Positions 8,462 through 17,067 of a DNA stretch of 64,000 nt are shown one piece after another. A program made the position numbers and the translations under genes. A model generated the notes under the pieces. That model searched no databases. It was given only the letters and a program-made list of their open reading frames with translations, and was not told where the DNA came from. The DNA comes from Leucobacter sp. OLIS6 (GTDB lineage Bacteria > Actinomycetota > Actinomycetes > Actinomycetales > Microbacteriaceae), in contig NZ_MRAV01000002.1 in NCBI RefSeq assembly GCF_002752355.1, positions 1 through 64,000 on the forward strand, given 5' to 3'. Positions within the stretch are counted from its first letter, which is position 1; every line of letters starts with the position of its first letter.

Positions 8462-9558
8462 CTTCTCCTCCGGAATTCATCGGCCAGCAGCCAGGCCAGG
8501 TAGACGCCGCCGAGCGACGCGGTGATCACGCCGACGGGGAACCCGAGGCGCTGCGCGAGGGTGTCCGAGGCGAGCAGCACGAGGGCGCCGGCGAGCGCCG
8601 ACGGGATGAGCTGCAGCCCGGATCCGCGGGTGAGCCGGTGCGCGATCTGCGGGGCCGCGAGCGCGACGAAGGCGATGGGCCCGGCCGCGGCCGTCACGAG
8701 CGCGGTGAGCGCGACGCCGAGGATCACGGCGCCGACCCGGGCGAGCCCGACGCGGGTGCCGAGCGCCCGCGCCGCGTCGTCGCCCAGTTCGAGCTGGCGC
8801 AGCGGCGTCGCGAGCGCGGCGACGCCGATGAGCAGCACCGCGAGCACGAGCACCATCGGCAGCAGCTGCGCCGTGCCGAGCCCGTTGAGGGATCCCGCCG
8901 ACCACACCGCTCCGAGCATCGCAGTCTCGGAATCGACGAAGATCATGAGGGCCGAGTTCACGGACGAGAGCAGCGCGGCGACGCCGATCCCCATGATGAT
9001 GAGGCGGAACGGCTGCAGGGTGCCGCGGCGCAGGGCGAGCAGGTAGACGCAGGCGGCGGTGACGCCGCCCCCGATGAGGGATCCGGCTGCGACATCGAGG
9101 TAGCGGGTGGATCCGAGCGCGAGCATCACGATGATCGCGCCGGTGTAGGAGCCGGCGGAGAACCCGATCACGTCGGGGGATCCGAGGGGGTTGCGCGTGA
9201 GCGACTGGAAGATCGCGCCGGAGATGGCGAGCGCCGCACCGGCGGCCACGGCGAAGAGCGCGCGGGGCAGGCGCCAGCCGAGCACGAGCAGTCTCGACTG
9301 CGGGTCGCCGGTGCCGAGGAACGCGCCGATCACCCGATCGGGCGACAGCGGCACGGTGCCGATCCCGAGAGCGACGACGCCGAGCACCAGGACCCCGAGC
9401 AGCAGGGCTGCGCACACGGTGAGGGTGCGTGCGGGCACGACGCCCGAGAAGCGTCCGCGGCGCAGCGCGATGGCGCGGTAGCCGCGATCCGGGTTCGCCT
9501 TCGCGTGCCGCCGCACGGTCGACGGGTACCCCCGGTGGATGGTCCGTCCGAGCGTCAC
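8458..9558 (-). CDS. Iron-siderophore ABC transporter permease (FecCD family), second subunit
   Basis: This FecCD/BtuC-family permease has 366 residues from the GTG at 9558. That start overlaps the preceding stop (GTGA) and is preferred over longer frames that lack coding character. After a basic N-terminal stretch of about 40 residues come about nine hydrophobic segments with family motifs WRLPRALFAVAAGAALAISG, IFQSLTRNPLGSPDVIG, GAGPIAFVALAAPQIAHRL and the C-terminal GVITASLGGVYLAWLL. It pairs with the upstream permease to form the membrane channel for ferric siderophore import. Confidence 0.9.
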   Translation of the reverse strand: MTLGRTIHRGYPSTVRRHAKANPDRGYRAIALRRGRFSGVVPARTLTVCAALLLGVLVLGVVALGIGTVPLSPDRVIGAFLGTGDPQSRLLVLGWRLPRALFAVAAGAALAISGAIFQSLTRNPLGSPDVIGFSAGSYTGAIIVMLALGSTRYLDVAAGSLIGGGVTAACVYLLALRRGTLQPFRLIIMGIGVAALLSSVNSALMIFVDSETAMLGAVWSAGSLNGLGTAQLLPMVLVLAVLLIGVAALATPLRQLELGDDAARALGTRVGLARVGAVILGVALTALVTAAAGPIAFVALAAPQIAHRLTRGSGLQLIPSALAGALVLLASDTLAQRLGFPVGVITASLGGVYLAWLLADEFRRRR

Positions 9559-10619
9559 AGTCCGCTCACCGTCCTCCGGCGTGCGAGCAGGATCAGCACG
9601 GGTGCGCCGACGATGGCCGTGACGAGTCCGACGCGGAGCTCGCCGCTCGGCAGGATAATCCGCCCCAGGACGTCCGAGACCAGCAGCAGGATCGCCGATA
9701 CCACCAGGGTGTAGAGGAAGATCCAACGCTGGTCTGGCCCCACGAACCAGCGCACGGCGTGCGGCACCATGAGGCCGACGAACGCGATCGGTCCGGCGAC
9801 CGCGGTCGCGGTTCCGGCGAGCAGCGTGACCGCGACGATCACGACCACCCGGACGCGGGCCGTTCGAACGCCGAGTGCGGCGCCGAGCTCATCCCCGAGG
9901 GCGAGCGCGTTGAGGGATCGTGCGGTCGCGAGGCCGAGCACAGCGCCGACCACGAGGAACGGTGCGAAGGACAGCACCGTCTCGAGGTCGCGCCCGCCGA
10001 TCGATCCGACACCCCAGAACCGCAGATCGTCGAAGGTCCTCCGATTCGCGAGGGTCAGCGCGGTCGTGGCCCCGCCGAGCGCCGCGCTGATCGCGACGCC
10101 CGCGAGCGTGAGCTTCGCCGGGGTCGCCCGGGTGCCGCCGATGGAGCCGAGCAGGTACACGACGATCGTGACGATGCCGGCTCCGGCGAGGGCGAACCAG
10201 ACGTACCCGAGGGGCTCGGTGACACCGAGGAGGCCGACCGCGAGGGTGACGGCGAAGGTGGCGCCGGCGTTCACGCCGAGGATCCCGGGGTCGGCCAGCG
10301 GATTGCGCGTGAACGACTGGATCAGGGCGCCGCAGAGCCCGAGCGCCGGTCCGACCGCGAGGCCGGTGATAGTGCGGGGGATCCGGAGCTCGCGCACCAT
10401 CACGTGCTCGTCGTTCGCGGGGTCGAAGGCGAACACCGCGTCCCAGATCGTGCCCGACGCGATGCCGCGAGCACCGACTCCGATGCTCAAGAACACGCAG
10501 GCGACGAGCACCGCGATGGCGATCAGCAGTCCGGCGGTGCGCGCGGCGTTGCCGCGCGCGAGTCCTCCCGGGGCCTCGCGCGCGGCCGACGCCTCGGCGG
10601 TGATCGGGTGCGTGGTCAC
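9555..10619 (-). CDS. Iron-siderophore ABC transporter permease (FecCD family), first subunit
   Basis: The protein has 354 residues from the GTG at 10619, which overlaps the stop of the siderophore-interacting protein gene (GTGA). It shows the BtuC-fold motifs RELRIPRTITGLAVGPALGL, LIQSFTRNPLADPGILGVNAG, AGPIAFVGLMVPHAVRW and a C-terminal VTAIVGAPVLILLARRR, with about nine transmembrane segments. It forms the heterodimeric translocation pore with the next gene product. Confidence 0.9.
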   Translation of the reverse strand: MTTHPITAEASAAREAPGGLARGNAARTAGLLIAIAVLVACVFLSIGVGARGIASGTIWDAVFAFDPANDEHVMVRELRIPRTITGLAVGPALGLCGALIQSFTRNPLADPGILGVNAGATFAVTLAVGLLGVTEPLGYVWFALAGAGIVTIVVYLLGSIGGTRATPAKLTLAGVAISAALGGATTALTLANRRTFDDLRFWGVGSIGGRDLETVLSFAPFLVVGAVLGLATARSLNALALGDELGAALGVRTARVRVVVIVAVTLLAGTATAVAGPIAFVGLMVPHAVRWFVGPDQRWIFLYTLVVSAILLLVSDVLGRIILPSGELRVGLVTAIVGAPVLILLARRRTVSGL

Positions 10620-11548
10620 AGCTCGGCGGCCTCGAAGAGGCGGGAGACGTCGTCGATGATGTCCTCGATGTCCCGGTCGCTGTCGTAGAGCGCCTGGATC
10701 TTCGCGTCGAACTCGGGACCCTGGGCCGCGTAGCGCGCCTCCCACTCCTCACCGCGCTCGGTCCAGTACCCGATGCACTTGTACGCGTCGGCCGGGAGCC
10801 CGAGCTCGTGGCGCAGGTGCTTGCGCGCCTCGCGGGTGAGCCTGGCTTCGCCGGCGACCCAGACGTAGACGTCGGGCCCGGCGGCGACCTTGCGGAGCGC
10901 GGGGACGAGGGCGCTCGGCGCGTGCCCGTTGCCCGTGCCGCGTACCCAGACGATGCGCACGTCGACCCCCGCCGGCAGCTCGGGCAGGAGCTCGTGCTCG
11001 GCGCTGCGCACCTCAGCGATGATGGTCGTGGCGACCGATCCCGCGGTGAGCTCTGCGATGCGGAGCGCCGCGGGCAGCGCCGGTTCGTCGGCGACGAGCA
11101 GCTGGTGGGTGGCGTGCGTCGGCCGCTCGTAGAGCGCCGTCGGCGGGTTGAGGGCGATGGCCTGGCCGGGGCTCGCCTGCTTCGCCCATTCCGCGGCGAT
11201 GCCGCCGTCGTGCAGGACGAAGTCGATGTCGATCTCTCCCGGTCGACGATCCCGGATCGTGTAGGTGCGCATCTCCATCGGTTCGACCCCCTCCGGGTAG
11301 CTCCAGCCGCGGCCGTCGACGGCCGGCATCCGGAGTTCGTCGTCGGGTGCGTCGGGGAAGAACAGACGGACGTACTCGTCGCCGATCCCGGTGGTCGGGT
11401 AGTCGCGGAGGTCGTCGCCGGCGAAGGTGACGCGAGACATGCCCGGGCCGAGCACGCGCACGGCGGTGACCTCGGCCCGGTGGACGCGCGGGACGTAGAC
11501 CTCGGGGGCCGCCTCGGGGACGCCGGTCGCGCGGGCGTTCGAACGCAT
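10616..11548 (-). CDS. Siderophore-interacting protein (FAD/NAD(P)H ferric-siderophore reductase)
   Basis: This 310-residue SIP/ViuB-family flavoprotein has a FAD-binding beta-barrel with the MRTYTIRDRR flavin motif (about residue 92) and FVLHDGGIAAEWAKQASPG, followed by a NAD(P)H-binding lobe (LLVADEPALPAALRIAEL; VWVAGEARLTREARKHLRHE). A C-terminal extension (YWTERGEEWE onward) continues beyond the usual SIP end. These enzymes reduce ferric siderophores in the cytosol to release iron. It lies between the substrate-binding lipoprotein gene (8 bp gap) and the permeases (4 bp overlap), so uptake and reductive release are one operon. Confidence 0.92.
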   Translation of the reverse strand: MRSNARATGVPEAAPEVYVPRVHRAEVTAVRVLGPGMSRVTFAGDDLRDYPTTGIGDEYVRLFFPDAPDDELRMPAVDGRGWSYPEGVEPMEMRTYTIRDRRPGEIDIDFVLHDGGIAAEWAKQASPGQAIALNPPTALYERPTHATHQLLVADEPALPAALRIAELTAGSVATTIIAEVRSAEHELLPELPAGVDVRIVWVRGTGNGHAPSALVPALRKVAAGPDVYVWVAGEARLTREARKHLRHELGLPADAYKCIGYWTERGEEWEARYAAQGPEFDAKIQALYDSDRDIEDIIDDVSRLFEAAEL

Positions 11549-11556
11549 CGCGGGCC

Positions 11557-12615
11557 TTACGGCTTCGCCGGACGCACGACCGAGCCGCCCTGGGTGGCCT
11601 TCGAGAGCTCATCGACGAAGCCCGCGTCGATCGCCCAGGGGATGCTGAGCACCGTCGGACCGTTGGTCGCCATGCCCATCGTCTCGTCCTCGATGAAGTA
11701 GAAGCGGCCGTCGGCGATCGGGGTCCAGCGCGAGAACACCGGGTTCGCGAGCGTCGCCTTCGTTTCGGACGCGGAGCGCGACCAGCCGACGAAGAGGTCG
11801 GTCTTGATCTCGCCGAGCTTCTCGAGGCTGACGGCGCCGTAGAAGTCGTCGCTGCCGATGTTGCCGAGTGCCTTGCCGAGATCGGGGGAGTCGACGAGTC
11901 CGAATTCGCGGAGGAACGCGACGCGCGGGTCCTTCGAGATGTAGAGGCCGAGCTCGGTGGAGCCCTCGGGCAGGGTGAGCCCGTAGAGGAAGTCGGTGCC
12001 CCGCAGCTTGGGGTGGGCCTGTACGGCCGCGTCGATCCGGTCCTCGGTCTGCGCGATGAGCTTCTCGCCCAGCGCCTTCTCGCCGAGCGCGGTCGCGACG
12101 GTGCGGGTGAGCTCCTCCCAGGAGCCCGAGGTCCAGGGGCGTTCGGCGTAGGCGACGGTCGGCGCGATCTCGCTGAGCCGCTGGTACTGGGTCTCGGTGA
12201 CGCCCGAGTGCGGTGCGAGGATCAGGTCGGGCTGCAGCGAGAGGATCTGCTCGAAGTCGGGATCCTCCCCCTCTTTGAGCACCGTCGGCAGGTCGGCCTT
12301 CAGCACCTCGGTCACCTGCTTCCGGAACCAGGGGGTGAAGCCGTCCTTGTCGCCGCCCCACGCGGAGGGCACGCCGACCGGTGCGGTGCCCAGCGCCGCG
12401 ACGATGTCCTCGGTCATCCAGCCGATCGTGACGATGCGCTTCGGCTTCGCCGGGATCTCGGTCTTGCCGTGCACGTGCTCGATGGTGACCGGGAAGCCCG
12501 CGCCGCCCGTCGTGTCCGCCGCGGGTTCGGAGGAGCCCCCGCCCGCGCAAGCGGAGAGAGCGAGCACTGCGGCGAGCAGCGCTGCGATGGGGGCGGATCG
12601 GCGGAGCCAGGACAT
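11557..12615 (-). CDS. Iron-siderophore ABC transporter substrate-binding lipoprotein (FecB/FhuD-like)
   Basis: Starting at the ATG at 12615 (with AAAGGTG upstream), the 352-residue protein opens with a lipoprotein signal peptide ending LALSAC, with the lipid-attached Cys at residue 23. A helical-backbone (type III) Fe-siderophore binding domain follows: RIVTIGWMTEDIVAALG, LPTVLKEGEDPDFEQILSLQ, PDLILAP. It is the first gene of the iron import operon and sits about 35 bp downstream of a DtxR/IdeR-type box, so expression should rise when iron is low. Confidence 0.9.
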   Translation of the reverse strand: MSWLRRSAPIAALLAAVLALSACAGGGSSEPAADTTGGAGFPVTIEHVHGKTEIPAKPKRIVTIGWMTEDIVAALGTAPVGVPSAWGGDKDGFTPWFRKQVTEVLKADLPTVLKEGEDPDFEQILSLQPDLILAPHSGVTETQYQRLSEIAPTVAYAERPWTSGSWEELTRTVATALGEKALGEKLIAQTEDRIDAAVQAHPKLRGTDFLYGLTLPEGSTELGLYISKDPRVAFLREFGLVDSPDLGKALGNIGSDDFYGAVSLEKLGEIKTDLFVGWSRSASETKATLANPVFSRWTPIADGRFYFIEDETMGMATNGPTVLSIPWAIDAGFVDELSKATQGGSVVRPAKP

Positions 12616-12649
12616 GGAGGCACCTTTTCGTTTCGAACGGACACGGAAG

Positions 12650-12668
12650 GTAGGGAAGGCTACCCTAA
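12650..12668 (-). promoter_or_regulatory. DtxR/IdeR-type iron box
   Basis: Read on the minus strand this is TTAGGGTAGCCTTCCCTAC, an imperfect palindrome that matches the actinobacterial iron-box consensus TTAGGTTAGSCTAACCTAA at 15 of 19 positions, counting the degenerate centre. It lies 35 bp upstream of the lipoprotein start, where a repressor would cover the promoter. Known biology: Fe2+-loaded DtxR/IdeR represses uptake genes through such sites. Binding here is inferred. Confidence 0.7.
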
Positions 12669-12750
12669 TCAAGATCCGATGTTAGCGATCCGTCGTTGCG
12701 GGGTCCGGACACGCTTCGTCGCGCACCAGACAGCGGTGCTCCGTGCGACG

Positions 12751-13563
12751 TCAGATCGCGCCGGACGGTGCGAACTCGCGCGGGGTCTCGCGCATCACCC
12801 GCTTGAACGCGGCGGTGAACGCGCTGTTCGTCGCGTAGCCCACCCGACGGGCGACCACGCCCACCGGAAGCCCTTCGTCGAGCAGCTGCGCGGCGCGGGC
12901 CAGCCGGGCGGCGGTGCGCCACTGGCTGAAGGTCAGGCCCGTCTCGGCCCGGAATCCGCGCGCGATCGTCCGGGCGCTCTGCGCCGTGAGCGTCGCCCAC
13001 TGCTCGATCGAGCGGTCGTCCGCCGGATCCCGCATGATCGCCGCGGCGATGCTCGCGATGCGCGGGTCGCGGGGGAGCGGCAATTGCACGGTCGGACGGG
13101 TCTCGGCGGTCACGAGGTCCATGCACACGGACTGCGCCCGCAATCGCTGATCCCGCGGCATCGCGGTCGCCGCGAGGTGGATCAGCAGGTGGCGCAGCGC
13201 CGCGTTCACGGCCACCGGTCCGACCGTCCCGACCTCCCGCGGCCAGGCCTCCGCGAGGATGTAGCTCGCCCACAACGTCGAACTCGCGTCGCGGCCGGCG
13301 GCGTGCGGAGTGCCTGCGGGCACCCAGAGCCCCTGGCCGAGCGCCAGACGCCAGGTGCGGCCCGACACCTGCACATCGGCGATGCCGCGTTCCGGCCAGA
13401 GCACCGTGTGCTCGTCGTGCAGGTGCTCCTCCTCGCGGCAGCCGTCGGAATCGTCGAGGTAGCGGTACCCGAGCGCCCGGGTGGTGAGCAGGAACCCCTC
13501 GGGCACGATGCGGCGGTGCGCGGGCACATCGGAGCCGGCTGCGGCGTCGGGCGGTCTCTGCAC
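12751..13563 (-). CDS. AraC-family transcriptional regulator
   Basis: This 270-residue regulator starts at the GTG at 13563, preceded by GGAAAGGA; a longer frame upstream overlaps the divergent ABC gene and looks non-coding. The N-terminal half is a cupin-like sensor (DEHTVLWPERGIADVQVSGR, GLWVPAGTPHAAGRD). The C-terminal AraC domain has two helix-turn-helix units (SIEQWATLTAQSARTIARGF and GVVARRVGYATNSAFTAAFK). It is flanked by the iron importer operon and divergent from an exporter-fold ABC pair. That matches the YbtA/YbtPQ arrangement and suggests it senses a siderophore or its ferric form. Confidence 0.85.
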   Translation of the reverse strand: MQRPPDAAAGSDVPAHRRIVPEGFLLTTRALGYRYLDDSDGCREEEHLHDEHTVLWPERGIADVQVSGRTWRLALGQGLWVPAGTPHAAGRDASSTLWASYILAEAWPREVGTVGPVAVNAALRHLLIHLAATAMPRDQRLRAQSVCMDLVTAETRPTVQLPLPRDPRIASIAAAIMRDPADDRSIEQWATLTAQSARTIARGFRAETGLTFSQWRTAARLARAAQLLDEGLPVGVVARRVGYATNSAFTAAFKRVMRETPREFAPSGAI

Positions 13564-13663
13564 GCTCGTCCTTTCCTCGGGCTGGTGACTCAGCCTAGCG
13601 ATGTCCGATTCGAAACACAGCCTGTCGCGCGGTCCGAACCCCGCGACACTACGGTGGGGGCCG

Positions 13664-15337
13664 ATGAACGAGTCGAACAGTCCACCGGAGCATCTCCGGA
13701 TCCGCGCGATGCTGCGCCTCGCCCTGCTGCGCGAGGGACGCGGAACCCGCCTGGCCTGGAGCGCCGTCGGCCTCATGGTGCACCAGGCGTGCGAGACCGC
13801 CGTGCCGGTACTCATCGGGGTGATCGTGGACCGGGCGATCGAACCGAACGACCCGGTCGCCCTCCTCGTCTGGCTCGCGGTGCTCGGCGGCGTCTTCGCC
13901 GTGCTGACGACCAGCTACCAGAGCGCCTCCCTTGGCATGGTGCGCGTCTACGGACGCGGGGAGCATGCGCTGCGCCAGCTCGCCGTCGCGCGCGTGCTGC
14001 ATCCGCATCGGATCAGGCGGCGACGCGCCGACGGCGAAGTGCTCTCCATCGTCACGAGCGACACCTACCGGGTCGCCGGAGTCGCGTGGAGCATCGTCCA
14101 GCAGGCGGCGACCATCGCGGCCGTGCTGGTGTCCTCGGGGGTGCTCATCGCGATCTCGGTGCCGCTGGGGCTCGGCGTGCTGCTCGGCGCGGCCCTCGTG
14201 CTCATTGTGATGCAGGCGCTCGCGCGCCCGCTCGAGCGCATCGGCATGGCGGAGCAGGCCTCGGTCGCCCGGGCCAGCGAGGTCGCCGCCGACACCCTCG
14301 CGGGGCTGCGCACGGTCCACGGGCTCGGAGCCCAGCACGAGGCCGTGATGCGCTACGGGGCTGCGAGCGAAGCATCGCGGCGCGGTGCGGTCGCGGCGGC
14401 GCGCATGCTGCTGACCTACCAGGCGGTCAGTGGGGCCGTGTCGGTCGCCTATCTCGCGGCGCTCGCGCTCGCGGCGGCCTGGCTGGCGGCCCAGGGGCGG
14501 ATCACCCCGGGGCAGCTCGTCACCGTCGTGGGGCTCGCCCAGTTCCTGCAGGCGGCGCTCGATCACGTCGGTACGTTCGGGGCGAACTGGGCGCACAAGC
14601 GGGCCTCGACGAAGCGCCTCCACGCGCTCGTCGCCGAGCCGTACGCGCTGCCGGCGGCGCACGACACGCTCGGCGCGGACCCGGCTGACGATGCGCACTG
14701 CGCGGATCCGGCCGCGGCGGAGCCCCTCCGGTGGCACCCGGCGGAGGGAGCCCCGCTCGTCCTCCCGTCCGGATCCGGGCTCGTCGGGCTCCGCGTGCGC
14801 ACGGCCGCCGCCGCGCGGGACGCCTCCGACCGGCTGGGCTTCCGCCGTCCCCCTCGACCCGGCGAGCTGCGGGCCGGCGGGGACGACGCGCTCGCGCTCG
14901 GCCCCCACCGGTACTCGGCCCGGATCGTCGCTCCGCCCCACGACGCGGTGCTGTTCAGCGGGTCGCTCCGCGACAACGTGTCGTGCGGCGGGACGGTGGA
15001 TCCCGAGCTCGTGCGCGCCGCGGCGCTCGAGGACGTCGTGGAGCAGCTCGGCGGGCTCGACGGCGACGTCGGCGAGCGGGGAGCGCGGTTGTCGGGCGGG
15101 CAGCGGCAGCGCGTGCTCCTCGCCCGCGCATTGCACGCGGGCGGCGACGCCGTGGTGCTCGACGAACCGACCACCTCTCTCGACCCCGTGACCGAGCAGC
15201 GCGTCGCCGAGCGTCTCGCGGAGCTCGGCAGGCCGATCCTGGTGATCACCGGGAGCCGGGGGCTCCTCGACGCCTGCGCGACCGTGCTCGATCCGGACGG
15301 CCCGGAACGCCCGGAGCGCGCGGGAGCGTCGCGGTGA
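13664..15337 (+). CDS. ABC transporter, TMD-NBD half A (degenerate Walker A), YbtP/IrtA-like
   Basis: The protein has 557 residues from the ATG at 13664. Residues about 15-320 form an exporter-type six-helix transmembrane domain (for example GLRTVHGLGAQHEAVMRYG, the coupling-helix region). The nucleotide-binding domain keeps the Q-loop region PHDAVLFSGSLRDNV, a perfect signature LSGGQRQRVLLARAL and Walker B VVLDEPTTSLD. The Walker A lysine motif is absent: the expected place reads PSGSGLVGLRVRTAAAARD. The H-loop His is also lost (ITGSRGLLDAC). The next gene encodes the partner with the opposite defect, and the genes overlap by one base. Divergent from an AraC regulator and beside siderophore genes, it is proposed to be half of a siderophore importer of the exporter fold. 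Confidence 0.82.
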   Translation: MNESNSPPEHLRIRAMLRLALLREGRGTRLAWSAVGLMVHQACETAVPVLIGVIVDRAIEPNDPVALLVWLAVLGGVFAVLTTSYQSASLGMVRVYGRGEHALRQLAVARVLHPHRIRRRRADGEVLSIVTSDTYRVAGVAWSIVQQAATIAAVLVSSGVLIAISVPLGLGVLLGAALVLIVMQALARPLERIGMAEQASVARASEVAADTLAGLRTVHGLGAQHEAVMRYGAASEASRRGAVAAARMLLTYQAVSGAVSVAYLAALALAAAWLAAQGRITPGQLVTVVGLAQFLQAALDHVGTFGANWAHKRASTKRLHALVAEPYALPAAHDTLGADPADDAHCADPAAAEPLRWHPAEGAPLVLPSGSGLVGLRVRTAAAARDASDRLGFRRPPRPGELRAGGDDALALGPHRYSARIVAPPHDAVLFSGSLRDNVSCGGTVDPELVRAAALEDVVEQLGGLDGDVGERGARLSGGQRQRVLLARALHAGGDAVVLDEPTTSLDPVTEQRVAERLAELGRPILVITGSRGLLDACATVLDPDGPERPERAGASR

Positions 15338-17067
15338 TGCGCGCGCTTCCGGTGGCCTCCGCGCGCGAGACCGCCCGGGCGTCGATGGGACTGCTGCTCC
15401 GGGATCCCTGGCGGCTCGCCGCCGCGACGCTCCTGCTCGCCGCAGGCGCGGCGGCCGGCCTGCTCGTGCCCTGGCTGCTCGGTTCGCTCGTCGACGCGGT
15501 GATCGGCGGGCGCGACCCCGGCGAACTGGCGTTGCGCTGCGCCGCCCTGCTCGGATCCGGTGCGGTCGCGGCCGCGCTCGAGTGGGGCGGTGGAATCCTG
15601 CTCGTGGGGTGCCTGCAGCGGGCACTCGCCCGGTTGCGCGAAGACGTGTTCGCCGCAGCGCTCTCGATCGACCTCGGCCGGGTGGAGGAGGCCGGGAGCG
15701 GCGACATCGTCGCCCGGGTGACCGGCGATGTGGAGGCCGTGACCGACGCCGTCTCCGGGGTGCTCCCGAGATTCCTGCAGGCCGGATTCACCATCGTGCT
15801 GACCGCCGTCGGGCTGACCGCGGTGGACCCGTGGCTCGCGCTCGGCGCGCTTCTCGCGGTGCCGATCCAGGTCTGGATCACGGTCCGCTTCCTGCGCCGA
15901 TCGCGCCCGATCTACACGCGGCTGCGGCGGGAGGAAGCGCTGCGCGGGCAGGTGATCATCGACTCCGTGTCCGGCGCCGACACGGTGCGCGCGCACCGCC
16001 TGCAGCGGGATCGACTCGGCCGGATCTCGGAGGCCAGCCTGCGCGCGGTCGAGACGCAGCGGGACGCGGCGCGGGCGCGCAACCGATTCGTCGGCGGGCT
16101 GAACCTCGCGGAGTTCGTGGGGCTCGGCGCGGTGCTCGCGATCGGGTTCGTACGGGCGGGCGCCGGGGCCCTCTCGATCGGCGGTGTCACCGCCGGCGCG
16201 CTGTTCTTCCACCGGCTCTTCGGGCCGATCGGTGGGCTGCTCGGCAGCATCGACGATCTGCAGCGGGCCCTCGCCGGGCTCGAACGCCTCGTCGGCGTGC
16301 GGCAGCTCGCCGGCATGCGCGCCGAAGCGGAGACGCATCCCGTCGAGGACGCCACGATCCGTATCGAGTCCGCGTCCTACCGCTACCCGGGGGCCCGGGC
16401 CGACGCGCTCCGCGGGATCAGCCTCGAGATCGCCGCGGGATCGACCCTGGCGCTCGTCGGCGCCTCGGGCTCGGGCAAATCGACCCTCGGACGGCTCATC
16501 GCTGGGATCGGCGCTCCCGGATCCGGGACGGTCCGGGTGGGAGGAGCGCCGGCCGAGACCGCCTCGCTCCCGGGCCGCGGGGGATCCGCCGCCCGGCCCG
16601 CCGTGCTGCTCGTGACGCAGGAATCGCATCTGTTCGGGGGCACCGTGGCCGACAATCTCCGGCTGGCCGATCCCGGCGCCGATGACGGGCAGCTCGCCGC
16701 CGCGCTGCGTCGGGTCGGCCGGGATCCCGGGACGCTGCCGGACGGCCTCGGGACCGTCCCCGAGCCGGACCACCTGCTGCTCCAGCAGATCGCGCTGGCT
16801 CGGGTGCTGCTCGCGGATCCGGCCGTCGTGGTGCTCGACGAGGCGACCGCCCACGCGGGGCCGGACGGGGTGCTCGAGGACGCCCTGCGCGAGGTGGGCC
16901 GCGGCCGAACGTCGATCGTGATCGCGCACCGGCTGACCCAGGCGCTCGACGCGGATCGGGTTGCGGTGCTCGAGGGCGGGGCGCTCGTCGAATGCGCCCC
17001 GCCCTCCGAGCTCCTCGACCGCTCAGACGGGCACTTCGCGCGCCTGTGGCGCGCCTGGAGCGGTTAG
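15337..17067 (+). CDS. ABC transporter, TMD-NBD half B (degenerate signature motif), YbtQ/IrtB-like
   Basis: The protein has 576 residues from the ATG at 15337, which shares a base with the previous stop (TGATG); an in-frame GTG one codon earlier is also possible. The exporter-type transmembrane domain spans about residues 15-310 and the NBD about 340-576. Walker A is intact (GASGSGKST), as are Walker B (VVVLDEATA) and the H-loop (IVIAHRLTQAL). The LSGGQ signature is replaced by PEPDHLLLQQIALARV. Combined with half A this leaves one canonical ATP site and one fully degenerate site. The stop overlaps the stop of the convergent ABC-F gene (TTAG). Substrate is inferred from the siderophore neighbourhood; a drug or lipid exporter remains possible. 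Confidence 0.82.
   Translation: MRALPVASARETARASMGLLLRDPWRLAAATLLLAAGAAAGLLVPWLLGSLVDAVIGGRDPGELALRCAALLGSGAVAAALEWGGGILLVGCLQRALARLREDVFAAALSIDLGRVEEAGSGDIVARVTGDVEAVTDAVSGVLPRFLQAGFTIVLTAVGLTAVDPWLALGALLAVPIQVWITVRFLRRSRPIYTRLRREEALRGQVIIDSVSGADTVRAHRLQRDRLGRISEASLRAVETQRDAARARNRFVGGLNLAEFVGLGAVLAIGFVRAGAGALSIGGVTAGALFFHRLFGPIGGLLGSIDDLQRALAGLERLVGVRQLAGMRAEAETHPVEDATIRIESASYRYPGARADALRGISLEIAAGSTLALVGASGSGKSTLGRLIAGIGAPGSGTVRVGGAPAETASLPGRGGSAARPAVLLVTQESHLFGGTVADNLRLADPGADDGQLAAALRRVGRDPGTLPDGLGTVPEPDHLLLQQIALARVLLADPAVVVLDEATAHAGPDGVLEDALREVGRGRTSIVIAHRLTQALDADRVAVLEGGALVECAPPSELLDRSDGHFARLWRAWSG

Noticed and set aside
13575-13600. AGGCT-containing segment between the AraC and ABC genes as an iron box
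   Set aside because: Only the central TAGGCT matches; the flanking half-sites do not.
12013-14688. Long plus-strand open frame running through the FecB, AraC and ABC genes
   Set aside because: It covers three real genes on both strands and its translation is Arg/Ala/Gly-rich with no recognisable domain.
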